Below, piece after piece: positions 37,432-46,674 of a stretch of DNA of 64,000 nucleotides. The notes beneath the pieces are model-generated. The model had not been told where the DNA came from. It searched no databases and saw only the letters and a list, made by a program, of their open reading frames with translations. Within the stretch, counting starts at the first letter, position 1. Each line of letters opens with the position of its first letter. Made by a program: the position numbers and the translations under genes. The stretch comes from Streptomyces sp. NBC_01707. GTDB lineage: Bacteria > Actinomycetota > Actinomycetes > Streptomycetales > Streptomycetaceae. The DNA is taken from contig NZ_CP109190.1 of assembly GCF_041438805.1 (NCBI RefSeq), positions 4,526,001-4,590,000 on the forward strand, in the 5' to 3' direction.

Positions 37432-38697
37432 TCAGTTGGCGCTGTTGGCCGCCCTGACGAGCGCGTCCTTGGTGACCAGCCCGACGTAGACCTTGCCGTC
37501 GTCCGTCATCAGTGCGTTGACCAGGCGGGTCTTGAAGACCGTGCCCGAGCCGAACTTTCCGGTGACCTTGTCGCCGAACGAGTCCAGGAACTGCTGTGCC
37601 GCAGGCGGCACATCCCCGGACTTCGGCGACGTCGGGACCGCCCGGCCGCCCGGCGCCTCGATCTCCGCGACCGCGCTCCAGCCCTCGCCGATCACCTTCA
37701 TCCCCTTGCCGCCGGCCAGTCCGTCCAGCCCGGCCGGTTCACCCGGCACCTTGAACTCCGGTGCCTGCTTCCCGGCTTGCCGCTGCGCCTTCGCGTCGTC
37801 GGCCTCGGTCACCTTGGCGCCCTTCGGCGGGGTGAACGTGAACGAGGAGCCCGCGGGCTTCGCGAAGTCGACGCCGGTGAACCCGGCGTCGATCACGGCC
37901 TTGCCGCCGCTGCTCGGGGAGAGTGTGAACTTCAGCGGTACGCCGTTCTTCGCGTCGACCGCGATCGTGATCGCACCGATCGTCGAGCCGCCTTGCTTGG
38001 GCTTGATGACCAGCTTGTACGCGTCACGTCCGGCGACCTGCGCCGTGCCGTCGACCGTCACCGACGTGGTGGGGCCGGCCGTCTTCAGCGCCTCTTCGGC
38101 GAACGCCTTCGGCGTGGTCGGCACACCGTCCGGGACCGTGGCCTCGCCACGCTTCTCCGCGTGACCCGAAGCCTTGTCGCCGGTCGCGTGGTACGCCTGG
38201 TTGGACTTGCTGTCGTACGCCCAGACCTGGTCACCGTTGCGGATCACGCTGTACTCGGCGGCGCTGTCCAGTATCGAGACGCGCTGCTTGTCGGGGCCGT
38301 CGGCGGCCACCCGCAGCGTGTGCGTGCCGGAGGCGAGCTCCGTCAGCTTCTCCTGCGGGTCGGCGCTCGAGCCGCCGTGCGCTCCGTCGCCCTGCGCCAG
38401 CGAGCCGGCGAGCCCGCCCAGCGACGGGATGCCGAGGTCCGTGCTGATCTTCACCGTGCCGGAGAGCTGCTCGGTGTCCGACGCGGCGATCTTCTCGATG
38501 AGCTGCTGTGCGGTGATCTTCGGCAGATCGGGGTCACCGGAGTCCGCGAGCGCCGGGACCAGCCCGATCGTCGCGGCCGCCACCCCCGCCACCGCGACCG
38601 GAACCACGTACCGCGCCGCCCTGCGGCGGCCGGCCATGGTGCCGGTGGCCTCGTCCGCGGCGTCGCCGGTGGTCTCTGCGCTGTCGTTCGGTGCCAT
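37432..38697 (-). CDS. Membrane-anchored LolA-like protein
   Basis: 421 residues from ATG 38695-38697, with GGAGGT upstream. After a 30-residue charged leader there is one hydrophobic segment (YVVPVAVAGVAAATIGLVPALA) as anchor or signal. The outside part has the LolA/LppX-type half-barrel character: KISTDLGIPSLGG, NGDQVWAYDSKSNQAYHAT, VAGRDAYKLVIKPKQGG. Gram-positives lack an outer membrane, so the ligand is probably a lipid or a regulator of envelope stress; some actinobacterial homologues affect sigma factor signalling. The role here is unknown. Confidence 0.85.
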   Translation of the reverse strand: MAPNDSAETTGDAADEATGTMAGRRRAARYVVPVAVAGVAAATIGLVPALADSGDPDLPKITAQQLIEKIAASDTEQLSGTVKISTDLGIPSLGGLAGSLAQGDGAHGGSSADPQEKLTELASGTHTLRVAADGPDKQRVSILDSAAEYSVIRNGDQVWAYDSKSNQAYHATGDKASGHAEKRGEATVPDGVPTTPKAFAEEALKTAGPTTSVTVDGTAQVAGRDAYKLVIKPKQGGSTIGAITIAVDAKNGVPLKFTLSPSSGGKAVIDAGFTGVDFAKPAGSSFTFTPPKGAKVTEADDAKAQRQAGKQAPEFKVPGEPAGLDGLAGGKGMKVIGEGWSAVAEIEAPGGRAVPTSPKSGDVPPAAQQFLDSFGDKVTGKFGSGTVFKTRLVNALMTDDGKVYVGLVTKDALVRAANSAN

Positions 38698-38882
38698 GTG
38701 TGCCCTACCTCCGTGGTCGGCGGCTTCCGTCCGGATGCACTCGTCCACTCCGTGCCGCCATTCTCACCCGTTTTGGTCAGGAGTGGTTGTTCTCCATCTG
38801 ACCAAATTCGAGGTGGCGAAGCGTCAGCCCGCGGGAGCAACTCCGCATACCTCTGCGGTATGACACCACCCGGCCCGGCCTC

Positions 38883-38904
38883 CCCCGACCCGTAGGGGTC
38901 GGGG
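38883..38904 (-). terminator. Terminator after the polyprenyl synthase
   Basis: CCCCGACCC and GGGTCGGGG with a four-base GTAG loop, about 25 bases beyond the stop of the minus-strand synthase gene. Confidence 0.65.
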
Positions 38905-38926
38905 TGCGCGGCACGTCTGCCGGGGC

Positions 38927-39937
38927 TCAGCCCGCGCGGTGCACCACGGCGTCGCACAGCTCTTCCAGCGCTGCCTTCGCGTAGCACTCGGGCAGCGGCG
39001 CCAGCGTCGCCCGCGCCTCCTCGGTCCACCGGATGGTGTCCCGCCGGGCCTGCTCCAGCGCCGGGTGCGCGCGCAGCCGGCAGAGCGCCTCGGCGAGCCG
39101 GGCGTCGTCGCTGAGGTCGCCGTCCAGCAGCTTCAGCAGCTCCAGGTCCTCCGGCTTGCCGTCGGCCGCCGCCTGCGCCCGCAGGTGCAGTACGGGGAGC
39201 GTCGGGATGCCTTCGCGCAGGTCCGTGCCGGGGGTCTTGCCGGACTCGTGGGAGTCGGAGGCGATGTCGAGTACGTCGTCCGCGAGCTGGAAGGCGACAC
39301 CGAGGCGCTCCCCGTACTGGGTGAGGATGTCGACGGCCGACTCGTCGGCGCCGGCCATCATCGCGCCGAACCGGCAGGCGACGGCGATCAGCGAGCCGGT
39401 CTTGCCGCGCATCACGTCCAGGTAGTGCTCGACCGGGTCGCGGCCGTCGCGCGGCCCCGCGGTCTCCAGGATCTGGCCGGTGACCAGGCGCTCGAACGCC
39501 TCCGCCTGGATGCGTACGGCCTCCGGACCGAGGTCGGCCAGTATGTGCGAGGCGCGGGCGAAGAGGAAGTCGCCGGTCAGCACGGCCACCGAGTTGCCCC
39601 AGCGGGTGTTGGCGCTGTCGACTCCGCGGCGTACGTCCGCCTCGTCCATGACGTCGTCGTGGTACAGCGTGGCGAGGTGCGTCAGCTCGACGACCACGGC
39701 GGACGGCACGACACCCGGCGCGTCCGCGTCACCGAACTGGGCGGACAGCATCGCCAGCAGCGGCCGGAAACGCTTGCCCCCGGCCCGTACGAGATGCTGC
39801 GCAGCCTCCGTGATGAAGGGGACTTCGCTCTTGGTGGCATCGAGCAGCCCCGCCTCGACAGCTGCCAAACCGGTCTGGACATCGGCCTCAAGAGCCTGGT
39901 CCCGCACGCTCAGTCCGAACGGCCCGACGACGGTCAC
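38927..39937 (-). CDS. Long-chain polyprenyl diphosphate synthase
   Basis: 336 residues from GTG 39935-39937 with AGGAGA upstream. The chain-lengthening motifs are GGKRFRPLL, first aspartate-rich motif HDDVMDEAD, GKTGSLIAVACRFGA and second motif QLADDVLDIASD. It condenses isopentenyl diphosphate into a C35-C45 chain, most likely the menaquinone side chain (hepta- to nonaprenyl). Menaquinone is the electron acceptor of the two complex I enzymes encoded here. The exact chain length cannot be read from the sequence. Confidence 0.92.
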   Translation of the reverse strand: MTVVGPFGLSVRDQALEADVQTGLAAVEAGLLDATKSEVPFITEAAQHLVRAGGKRFRPLLAMLSAQFGDADAPGVVPSAVVVELTHLATLYHDDVMDEADVRRGVDSANTRWGNSVAVLTGDFLFARASHILADLGPEAVRIQAEAFERLVTGQILETAGPRDGRDPVEHYLDVMRGKTGSLIAVACRFGAMMAGADESAVDILTQYGERLGVAFQLADDVLDIASDSHESGKTPGTDLREGIPTLPVLHLRAQAAADGKPEDLELLKLLDGDLSDDARLAEALCRLRAHPALEQARRDTIRWTEEARATLAPLPECYAKAALEELCDAVVHRAG

Positions 39938-40378
39938 GAGGGGATCTCCTGTCTGCTGACGATCACACGGAATGTCGATGTGTCGCTGTCATCACTCAAG
40001 TCAGCGTATCCGGTCCCCTTTGGATCACCGTGGGCGCCTTCCCGCCACCGCCGGTATGTTCGGGTTGTCCAGGAGCACCCGCCGCAGCCGGACGGACCCG
40101 GCCGCCTCCCGGCGACGCCGGGCCCTTTCCGGCCGGCCGGGGCTCACGCCCCTGTCCGGCCGCGAGCCCCGGGTGGCGGCCGCCGTCGGGATGACGCCCG
40201 GCCCGATCCGGTACGTGCCGTCCGGCGTCACCTGGCCGGGCGCAGCCACGGCGCCGGGTCCCCCGTCGCCCCGGAGTCACACCGCACGGCCGATCCTCGG
40301 AGGTGCGGTCCAGGCCACCGCCGGCGCCGCCGCACCCCCGACCAAGCGCCCCATGCCCTCCGTCCACCGAGGTACGCC
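39938..40378. other. Intergenic region, no supported gene
   Basis: 440 bases between the divergent synthase and hydrolase genes. Small frames are open in both strands, none with convincing start and ribosome site. It must hold the promoters of both genes. Confidence 0.5.
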
Positions 40379-42373
40379 ATGCACATCCGCACCCGGTTCC
40401 CCTACGACACGGCCCACGAGGATGTCTGGATCCCGCTCCCGGACGGCACACGGCTCCACGCCCGGATCTGGCGGCCGATCACCGACGAACCCGTACCGGC
40501 GCTCCTGGAGTACCTGCCGTACCGGCTGAGCGACTGGACGGCGCCGCGCGACCGGCAGCGCCACCCCTGGTACGCGGGTCACGGCTACGCCTCCGTACGC
40601 GTCGATGCCCGTGGGTACGGCAACAGTGAGGGACTGCCGGGCGACGCGTACGACGCGACCGGGCCGGCCGACGGGGTCGCCGTCGTCCGCTGGCTGGCCG
40701 GGCAGGAGTGGTGCACCGGCCGGGTCGGCATGTTCGGCATCTCCTGGGGCGGCTCCGTCTCGCTCCGGATCGCCGCGCTCGCCCCCGAGCCGCTGAAGGC
40801 GATCGTCACGGTCTGCTCGACCGACGACCGCTACGACAACGACGCGCACTACATGGGCGGCTCGGTCCTCGCCGTCGGCATGCACGCCCGGGCGGCCACC
40901 ACGCTGGCCTTCGCAGCCCGGCCACCGGACCCGGCGCACGTCGGCGACGGGTGGAAGGCCATGTGGCTCAAGCGGCTCGAAGCGGTCGACCCGCCCGTCC
41001 ACACCTGGCTGGCGCACCGGACCCGCGACGCCTACTGGGCCCACGGCAGCGTCTGCGAGGACTACTCCGCCATCGAGGCGCACGTGCTCGCGGTGGGCGG
41101 CTGGCACGACCCGTACCGCGACACCGTGCTGCGGCTCGTGGCACACCTCGACCCGGCGAAGGTGCGCGGACTGATCGGGCCGTGGTCGCACCAGTACCCG
41201 GACCGCGGCCTGCCGCCGGGGCCCTCGATCGGCTTCCTCCAGGAGACGCTGCGCTGGTGGGACCAGCATCTGAAGGGCGAGGAGACCGGCGTCATGTCCG
41301 AGCCACTGCTGCGGTCCTGGATCAGCCGGTCGCACCGGCCCGCGACGGTGTACGAGACACTTCCCGGCCGGTGGGTCGGCGACACCGGCTGGCCGTCGAG
41401 GAACGTCGCGACGGTCGCGTACGCCCTCCAGGGGGGCCCGCAGACCGTGCGCTCGCCGCAGCAGACCGGGCTGGACGCCGGGCGCTTCGTCCCGTTCGGC
41501 AACGACGCCGATCTGCCACCCGACCAGCGGGACGAGGACGCCAAGTCGGTCTCGTTCGAGTTCCCGGTCGTGGACGCCCCTCTCGAGATCCTGGGCCGCC
41601 CACGGGTGAAGCTCCGGATCCGGATGGACGTACCGCGCGGCCAGGTGATCGTCCGGCTCTGCGAGGTCACACCCGAAGGGGCCTCCACGCTCGTCACCCG
41701 CGGCGCCCTCAACCTGTCCGCCCGGCACGGCCGCGACCGGTCCGACGACTGGACGCCCGGCGCGACCGAGGACGTCACCTTCGAGCTGAACGGCATCGGG
41801 CACGCCTTCTCGCCCGGCCACCGGATCAGGCTCGCCGTCTCGTCCTCGTACTGGCCGTGGATCTGGCCGCAGGCCGGTTCGGCGGGGTTCACCCTGGACG
41901 CGGACGGCAGCCTCCTCGAACTGCCGGTGCGCCACCGCGCCGAGGAACCGTCGATCACGTTCGAGGAGCCGGAGCAGGCGGAGCCGCTCCTCGTCGTCCT
42001 CCCGGTGACGCTCGACGAGCCGCGCCCCGAGCGGCTGGTGGTCCGCGACGTCGCCAAGGGCGAATGGCGGCTGGAGGTCGACCCGCGCTACGGCGGCACA
42101 CGCGTGCACCCGGACGGCCTCGAATTCACCGAGGACGGGGTGGATGTGTACACGATCCAGGAGAACGACCCGCTGTCGGCACGCACCCGCTCCGACCGGA
42201 CGATCAGGCTCCACCGGCCGGAGACGGCCTGGGACGTGAAGATCGAGACGCGGTCCGAGATCGGTGGGGACGAGCACGACTTCCTCACCTCCGACGAGAT
42301 GGTGTGCAAGGACGGCGACGAGATCGTCTTCCACCGCACCTGGGTGAAGCGGATCCCCCGCACGGCGGGCTGA
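40379..42373 (+). CDS. CocE/NonD-family hydrolase (X-Pro dipeptidyl-peptidase type)
   Basis: 664 residues from ATG 40379, GAGG seven bases upstream. The N-terminal alpha/beta-hydrolase holds the nucleophile elbow GISWGGS, with VDARGYGNSEG before it; the acid is probably in VGGWHDPYRD and the histidine in IGPWSHQYPD. The C-terminal beta domain (PRVKLRIRMDVPRGQ and the jelly-roll) is that of PepX_C. These enzymes cleave esters or X-Pro peptides; the substrate here is not known. No signal peptide, so it acts in the cytoplasm. Confidence 0.92.
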   Translation: MHIRTRFPYDTAHEDVWIPLPDGTRLHARIWRPITDEPVPALLEYLPYRLSDWTAPRDRQRHPWYAGHGYASVRVDARGYGNSEGLPGDAYDATGPADGVAVVRWLAGQEWCTGRVGMFGISWGGSVSLRIAALAPEPLKAIVTVCSTDDRYDNDAHYMGGSVLAVGMHARAATTLAFAARPPDPAHVGDGWKAMWLKRLEAVDPPVHTWLAHRTRDAYWAHGSVCEDYSAIEAHVLAVGGWHDPYRDTVLRLVAHLDPAKVRGLIGPWSHQYPDRGLPPGPSIGFLQETLRWWDQHLKGEETGVMSEPLLRSWISRSHRPATVYETLPGRWVGDTGWPSRNVATVAYALQGGPQTVRSPQQTGLDAGRFVPFGNDADLPPDQRDEDAKSVSFEFPVVDAPLEILGRPRVKLRIRMDVPRGQVIVRLCEVTPEGASTLVTRGALNLSARHGRDRSDDWTPGATEDVTFELNGIGHAFSPGHRIRLAVSSSYWPWIWPQAGSAGFTLDADGSLLELPVRHRAEEPSITFEEPEQAEPLLVVLPVTLDEPRPERLVVRDVAKGEWRLEVDPRYGGTRVHPDGLEFTEDGVDVYTIQENDPLSARTRSDRTIRLHRPETAWDVKIETRSEIGGDEHDFLTSDEMVCKDGDEIVFHRTWVKRIPRTAG

Positions 42374-42508
42374 ACACCGCCGTACCCCGTCCGACGTGGG
42401 GGTACGGCGGAACTTTCCGGGAATGCGGCGAAGTTGGGGCACTGCCGCGCGGTGGCCACACCGACGTAACGTGTCCCCCAAGCGACCTGGAAAGCGAGGC
42501 AGCACCAC

Positions 42509-43738
42509 ATGCCCGAGCAGAGCAGCCCGCTCGATCTGGCCGAGGGCGATCCCTTCGGTCCGCACAACCTTCCGTACGGCGTGTTCTCCATGACCGGCCA
42601 CCCCGCCGAGCGCCGTGTCGGTGTCCGCATCGGCAACCATGTGCTGGACGCCGGAGCCGCGGCGCATGCGCTCGGCTCGCCCTACGCGCAGCTCCTCGCC
42701 CAGCCGGACCTGACCGCGCTGCTGTCGGCCGGCCGCACCGCCTGGCGGGACGTCCGGCGGGCGCTGACCGCATGGCTGACGGTCCCGGCGCACCGTGCGG
42801 ACATCGAGCCGCTGCTGCACCCCGTCGAGTCGGTGACCCTCCATCTCCCGTACCAGGTCGCGGACTACGTCGACTTCTACGCGAGCGAGAACCACGCCAC
42901 CAACGTCGGAAGGATCTTCCGCCCGGACGGCGAGCCGCTCACCCCCAACTGGAAGCACCTCCCGATCGGCTACCACGGCCGGTCCGGCACCGTCGTCGTC
43001 TCCGGTACGGATGTGGTGCGCCCCGCCGGCCAGCGCAAGGCGCCCTCCGACGCCGCCCCGGTCTTCGGCCCCTCGGCCAAGCTCGACATCGAGGCCGAGG
43101 TCGGCTTCCTCGTCGGCGTGGGGTCCGAGCAGGGCCGGCCGGTCGCGCTCGGCGACTTCCGCGACCACGTGTTCGGGCTCTCGCTGCTCAACGACTGGTC
43201 GGCGCGGGACATCCAGGCGTGGGAGTACGTCCCGCTGGGCCCGTTCCTCGGCAAGTCCTTCGCCACGTCCGTGTCGGCGTGGGTGACCCCGCTCGAAGCT
43301 CTGGAAGCGGCCCGCATCGCACCACCCGCCCGGGACTTCCCGCTCCTCCCCTATCTGGAGGACGCGGGCGAGGAGGAGCCCGGCGGCCTCGACCTGCGGA
43401 TCGCCGTCGCGATCAACGGACAGCTGGTCGCCGAGCCGCCGTTCGCCACCATGTACTGGACGGCGGCGCAGATGCTGGCTCAGATGACGGTGAACGGCGC
43501 GTCGCTGCGTACCGGCGACCTGTACGGCTCCGGCACGGTCAGCGGCTCCGAGGCGGGCCAGCGCGGCTCCCTGCTGGAACTCACCTGGAACGGACGCGAC
43601 CCGCTGGACCTCCCGGACGGCAAGCGGACGTTCCTGGAGGACGGTGACACGGTGACGCTGACGGCCTGGGCTCCGGGCCCGCACGGCACGCGGGTGGGTC
43701 TCGGCGAAGTGACGGGCCGAATCGTCCCGGCGCCATGA
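42509..43738 (+). CDS. fahA: Fumarylacetoacetase
   Basis: 409 residues. Last step of tyrosine/homogentisate breakdown: it cleaves fumarylacetoacetate to fumarate and acetoacetate. Metal-binding and active-site segments are visible: YVDFYASENHATNVGR, the EAEVGFLVG glutamates, LLNDWSARDIQAWEY and FLGKSFATSVSAWV. The N-terminal SH3-like domain is present, so this is the full FAH type rather than the short bacterial FahD. Its TGA overlaps the ATG of the next gene (ATGA). Confidence 0.93.
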   Translation: MPEQSSPLDLAEGDPFGPHNLPYGVFSMTGHPAERRVGVRIGNHVLDAGAAAHALGSPYAQLLAQPDLTALLSAGRTAWRDVRRALTAWLTVPAHRADIEPLLHPVESVTLHLPYQVADYVDFYASENHATNVGRIFRPDGEPLTPNWKHLPIGYHGRSGTVVVSGTDVVRPAGQRKAPSDAAPVFGPSAKLDIEAEVGFLVGVGSEQGRPVALGDFRDHVFGLSLLNDWSARDIQAWEYVPLGPFLGKSFATSVSAWVTPLEALEAARIAPPARDFPLLPYLEDAGEEEPGGLDLRIAVAINGQLVAEPPFATMYWTAAQMLAQMTVNGASLRTGDLYGSGTVSGSEAGQRGSLLELTWNGRDPLDLPDGKRTFLEDGDTVTLTAWAPGPHGTRVGLGEVTGRIVPAP

Positions 43739-44421
43739 CCGCGGATCGGCCGGGACTCACGCTCCCCGAGGAACTGCTGCTGCTCGCACTGGACCCGCAG
43801 CGGGGCAGGCCGTACTGCCGCAACCGCTTCCTGGAGTACGGGATGGCGGGCGCGGTTCTCGCGGAGCTGGAGCTCCAGGGCCGGATCACCGAGCAGCTCG
43901 GCCGGATACGGGTGATCAACCCGCTGACTCCCCAGGACCCGCTCCTCGCACAGGTTCTGGGGAGTCTGCCGGCCCCGGACAAGGGCAGCTTCGCGGGCGG
44001 CGTCAGCGCGAAGCGGTGGATCCGGCGGACCGGCCGGCACGTCGAGGAGCTGTGCCTGGGCCACCTGGTCGACCGCGGGGTCCTGCGCAGGGAGACCCAC
44101 CGCTTCCTCGGCCTGCTGCCGTACCACCGCCACCCGGCGGCGACCCCGGACCTGCCCGCCTCGGTCCGGGAACGCTTCACGGAGGCCCAGGCGGCCGGCT
44201 TTCCGGACCGGCACAGCCGCACGCTGGCCGCGCTGGTCTCGGCCGTCGGCCTGTCCGGCGCGGTGGCGCAGGGCGGCTGGAGAGCCCGTTCGGAGATGCG
44301 TGGCCTCGTACATCAGGAGTGGACCGCGCACGCGGTGCACCAGAACGTCCGTCAGGACAAGGCGAACAGGAGCGGCGGGAGCGTGCGCGTCGCCGGCGGA
44401 GGAAGCGGCGGCGACGACTGA
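43735..44421 (+). CDS. GPP34/GOLPH3-like protein
   Basis: 228 residues. LTLPEELLLLALDPQRGRP is the hallmark N-terminus of the GPP34 family, known in eukaryotes as a phosphatidylinositol-4-phosphate binder of the Golgi. Many actinobacteria have such genes; their role is not established. The C-terminus has a Gly/Ser-rich tail. It overlaps fahA by four bases and is cotranslated, although a functional link to tyrosine breakdown is not evident. Confidence 0.88.
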   Translation: MTADRPGLTLPEELLLLALDPQRGRPYCRNRFLEYGMAGAVLAELELQGRITEQLGRIRVINPLTPQDPLLAQVLGSLPAPDKGSFAGGVSAKRWIRRTGRHVEELCLGHLVDRGVLRRETHRFLGLLPYHRHPAATPDLPASVRERFTEAQAAGFPDRHSRTLAALVSAVGLSGAVAQGGWRARSEMRGLVHQEWTAHAVHQNVRQDKANRSGGSVRVAGGGSGGDD

Positions 44422-44534
44422 CCGGGGGCGGCCGACCGCGGCCCGAGGCGGTCAGCCGCAGCCGGGGCCGATCCGGTTTCCGGCGCGCACTCCGTGGACG
44501 GCCGCGAGGCTGTCCACCACGGCTCGGCCCGGGC

Positions 44535-46547
44535 TCACTCGTACTCGGGCGGCTCCTCGTCCCAGCCGAACTCCGGGTCCGCTTCCGGGACCGTGGCTGC
44601 GACCGGTCGCGGGGCCGCCGGCTGACGGGTGGGCTCCACCGCAGGCGCGGCCGGCTCCCCGTCGCCCGGCGCGGGCGCCCCGGTCTCCCCGAACGACGTG
44701 AGCACCTCCAGCACCCCCTCGCCGTACGTCGCCAGCTTCTTCTCGCCGAGGCCACTGATCGTGCCCAGCTCGGTCAGGGAGCCGGGGCGCACGGACGCGA
44801 TCTCCCGCAGCGTCGCGTCGTGGAAGATGACGTACGCCGGGACGCCCTGCTCCTTCGCCTGGGCGCCGCGCCAGGCGCGCAACGCTTCGAAGACCGGTAC
44901 GGCCTCCGGGGCCAGCTCGGCAACGGCCGCAGCCGCCTTCGTGCTCCGCTCACCCTTCGAGGAGCGCGACGCGGGCTTCGGCGCCTCCTTGCGCAGCCGT
45001 ACCTCCCGTTCCCGGCCGAGCACCGAAGCGCTCTGCTCGGTGAGCACCAGCGTGCCGTACTCGCCCTCGACCTCCAGCAGGCCCTGGGCCAGCAACTGCC
45101 GCACCACGCCCCGCCACTCCGCCTCGGACAGCTCCTCGCCGATCCCGAACACCGAGAGCTGGTCGTGATCGAACTGGATGACCTTCGCGGTCTTGCGGCC
45201 CAGCAGGATGTCGATGATCTGGCCGGCGCCGAACTTCTGGCCGCGCTCCCGCTTCAGCCGCACCACGGTGGACAGCAGCTTCTGCGAGGCCACCGTGCCG
45301 TCCCAGGTCTCGGGCGGGGTGAGGCAGGTGTCGCAGTTGCCGCAGGCCGCCTTCTGCGGCTCCTGGCCGAAGTACGTCAGCAGCCGGGCGCGACGGCAGT
45401 CGGCGGTCTCGCACAGGGCCAGCATCGCGTCGAGGTGGGCGCCGGCGCGACGGCGGAACGCCTCGTCGCCCTCGCCGCCCTGGATCAGCTTGCGCTGCTG
45501 CACGACGTCCTGGAGGCCGTACGCCATCCAGGCCGTGGACGGCAGCCCGTCACGGCCCGCGCGGCCGGTCTCCTGGTAGTAGCCCTCGACGGACTTCGGC
45601 AGGTCGAGGTGGGCGACGAACCGCACGTCCGGCTTGTCGATGCCCATGCCGAACGCGATCGTCGCCACGACGACCAGGCCGTCCTCGCGCAGGAACCGCG
45701 CCTGGTGGCGCGCCCGCGTCCCGGCGTCCAGACCCGCGTGGTACGGGACGGCCTCGATGCCGTTGCGACAGAGGAACTCGGCCGTCTTCTCCGTCGAGTT
45801 GCGCGACAGGCAATAGACGATGCCGACGTCCCCGGCGTGCTCCTCCTTCAGGAAGGACAGCAGCTGCTTCTTCGGGTCGGACTTCGACACGATCCGGTAC
45901 TGGATGTTGGGCCGGTCGAAGCTGGCGACGAAGTGCTTCGCGTCGGGCATGCCGAGGCGCTGGGTGATCTCGTGGTGCGTGGCGTTCGTCGCCGTCGCCG
46001 TCAGGGCGATCCGCGGTACGTCGGGCCAGCGCTCGCCGAGCACGGACAGGGCCAGGTAGTCCGGACGGAAGTCGTGGCCCCACTGGGCGACGCAGTGCGC
46101 CTCGTCGATGGCGAAGACGGAGATCTTGCCCCGCGCCAGCAGATCGAGGGTGGAGTCCAGGCGCAGCCGCTCCGGCGCCAGATAGAGCAGGTCGAGCTCA
46201 CCGGCGAGAAATGCGGCCTCCATCACGCGGCGCTCGTCGAAGTCCTGCGTGGAGTTGACGAACCCGGCGCGCACACCGAGCGCCCGCAGTGCGTCCACCT
46301 GGTCCTGCATGAGGGCGATCAGCGGGGAGATCACAATGCCCGTACCGGGTCTGACCAGGGCCGGGATCTGGTAGCAGAGGGACTTTCCGCCACCGGTCGG
46401 CATCAGGACGACGGCGTCACCGCCCGCCACCACATGGTCGACGACCGCTTCCTGCTCGCCGCGGAACGCCTCGTAGCCGAACACCCGATGCAGCGTCCGC
46501 AATGCGTCGCTCTCGGTCACACCCATGGTCACGCCCGTCCCGCTCAT
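44535..46547 (-). CDS. recQ: ATP-dependent DNA helicase RecQ
   Basis: 670 residues from ATG 46545-46547 (a further ATG, MGVTESD, lies seven codons on). Helicase motifs: MPTGGGKSLCYQ (Walker A), IDEAHCVAQWGHDFRPDY (DEAH with the aromatic-rich RecQ loop), YYQETGRAGRDG (motif VI). The RQC zinc-binding cysteines are in CRRARLL, FGQEPQKAACGNCDTC, followed by a winged helix and an HRDC domain (YVIFHDATLREIASVRP). RecQ unwinds recombination intermediates and stalled forks. The tail is acidic and proline-rich. Confidence 0.95.
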   Translation of the reverse strand: MSGTGVTMGVTESDALRTLHRVFGYEAFRGEQEAVVDHVVAGGDAVVLMPTGGGKSLCYQIPALVRPGTGIVISPLIALMQDQVDALRALGVRAGFVNSTQDFDERRVMEAAFLAGELDLLYLAPERLRLDSTLDLLARGKISVFAIDEAHCVAQWGHDFRPDYLALSVLGERWPDVPRIALTATATNATHHEITQRLGMPDAKHFVASFDRPNIQYRIVSKSDPKKQLLSFLKEEHAGDVGIVYCLSRNSTEKTAEFLCRNGIEAVPYHAGLDAGTRARHQARFLREDGLVVVATIAFGMGIDKPDVRFVAHLDLPKSVEGYYQETGRAGRDGLPSTAWMAYGLQDVVQQRKLIQGGEGDEAFRRRAGAHLDAMLALCETADCRRARLLTYFGQEPQKAACGNCDTCLTPPETWDGTVASQKLLSTVVRLKRERGQKFGAGQIIDILLGRKTAKVIQFDHDQLSVFGIGEELSEAEWRGVVRQLLAQGLLEVEGEYGTLVLTEQSASVLGREREVRLRKEAPKPASRSSKGERSTKAAAAVAELAPEAVPVFEALRAWRGAQAKEQGVPAYVIFHDATLREIASVRPGSLTELGTISGLGEKKLATYGEGVLEVLTSFGETGAPAPGDGEPAAPAVEPTRQPAAPRPVAATVPEADPEFGWDEEPPEYE

Positions 46548-46618
46548 CGCTCTGTCCCCCGGGGTCTGCCCTGTTCTGTCCGGCACCGTCCCTGCCACGA
46601 TAAGCGCCGCCTACGACA

Positions 46619-46656
46619 ACGCCGGACGGGCTTGACTTCTGGGGCCCGTCCGGCGT
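46619..46656 (-). terminator. Terminator of the nuoA-N operon
   Basis: Perfect 13-bp arms, ACGCCGGACGGGC and GCCCGTCCGGCGT, with a 12-base loop, 19 bases after the nuoN stop on the minus strand. It closes the 14-gene transcript before recQ. Confidence 0.85.
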
Positions 46657-46674
46657 CTGCGTGGTCTCTGCGCG

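Noticed and set aside
40277..43684. 1,135-codon minus-strand frame opposite the CocE hydrolase and fahA
   Set aside because: Arg/Gly/Val-rich antisense composition; both plus-strand genes have intact active sites.
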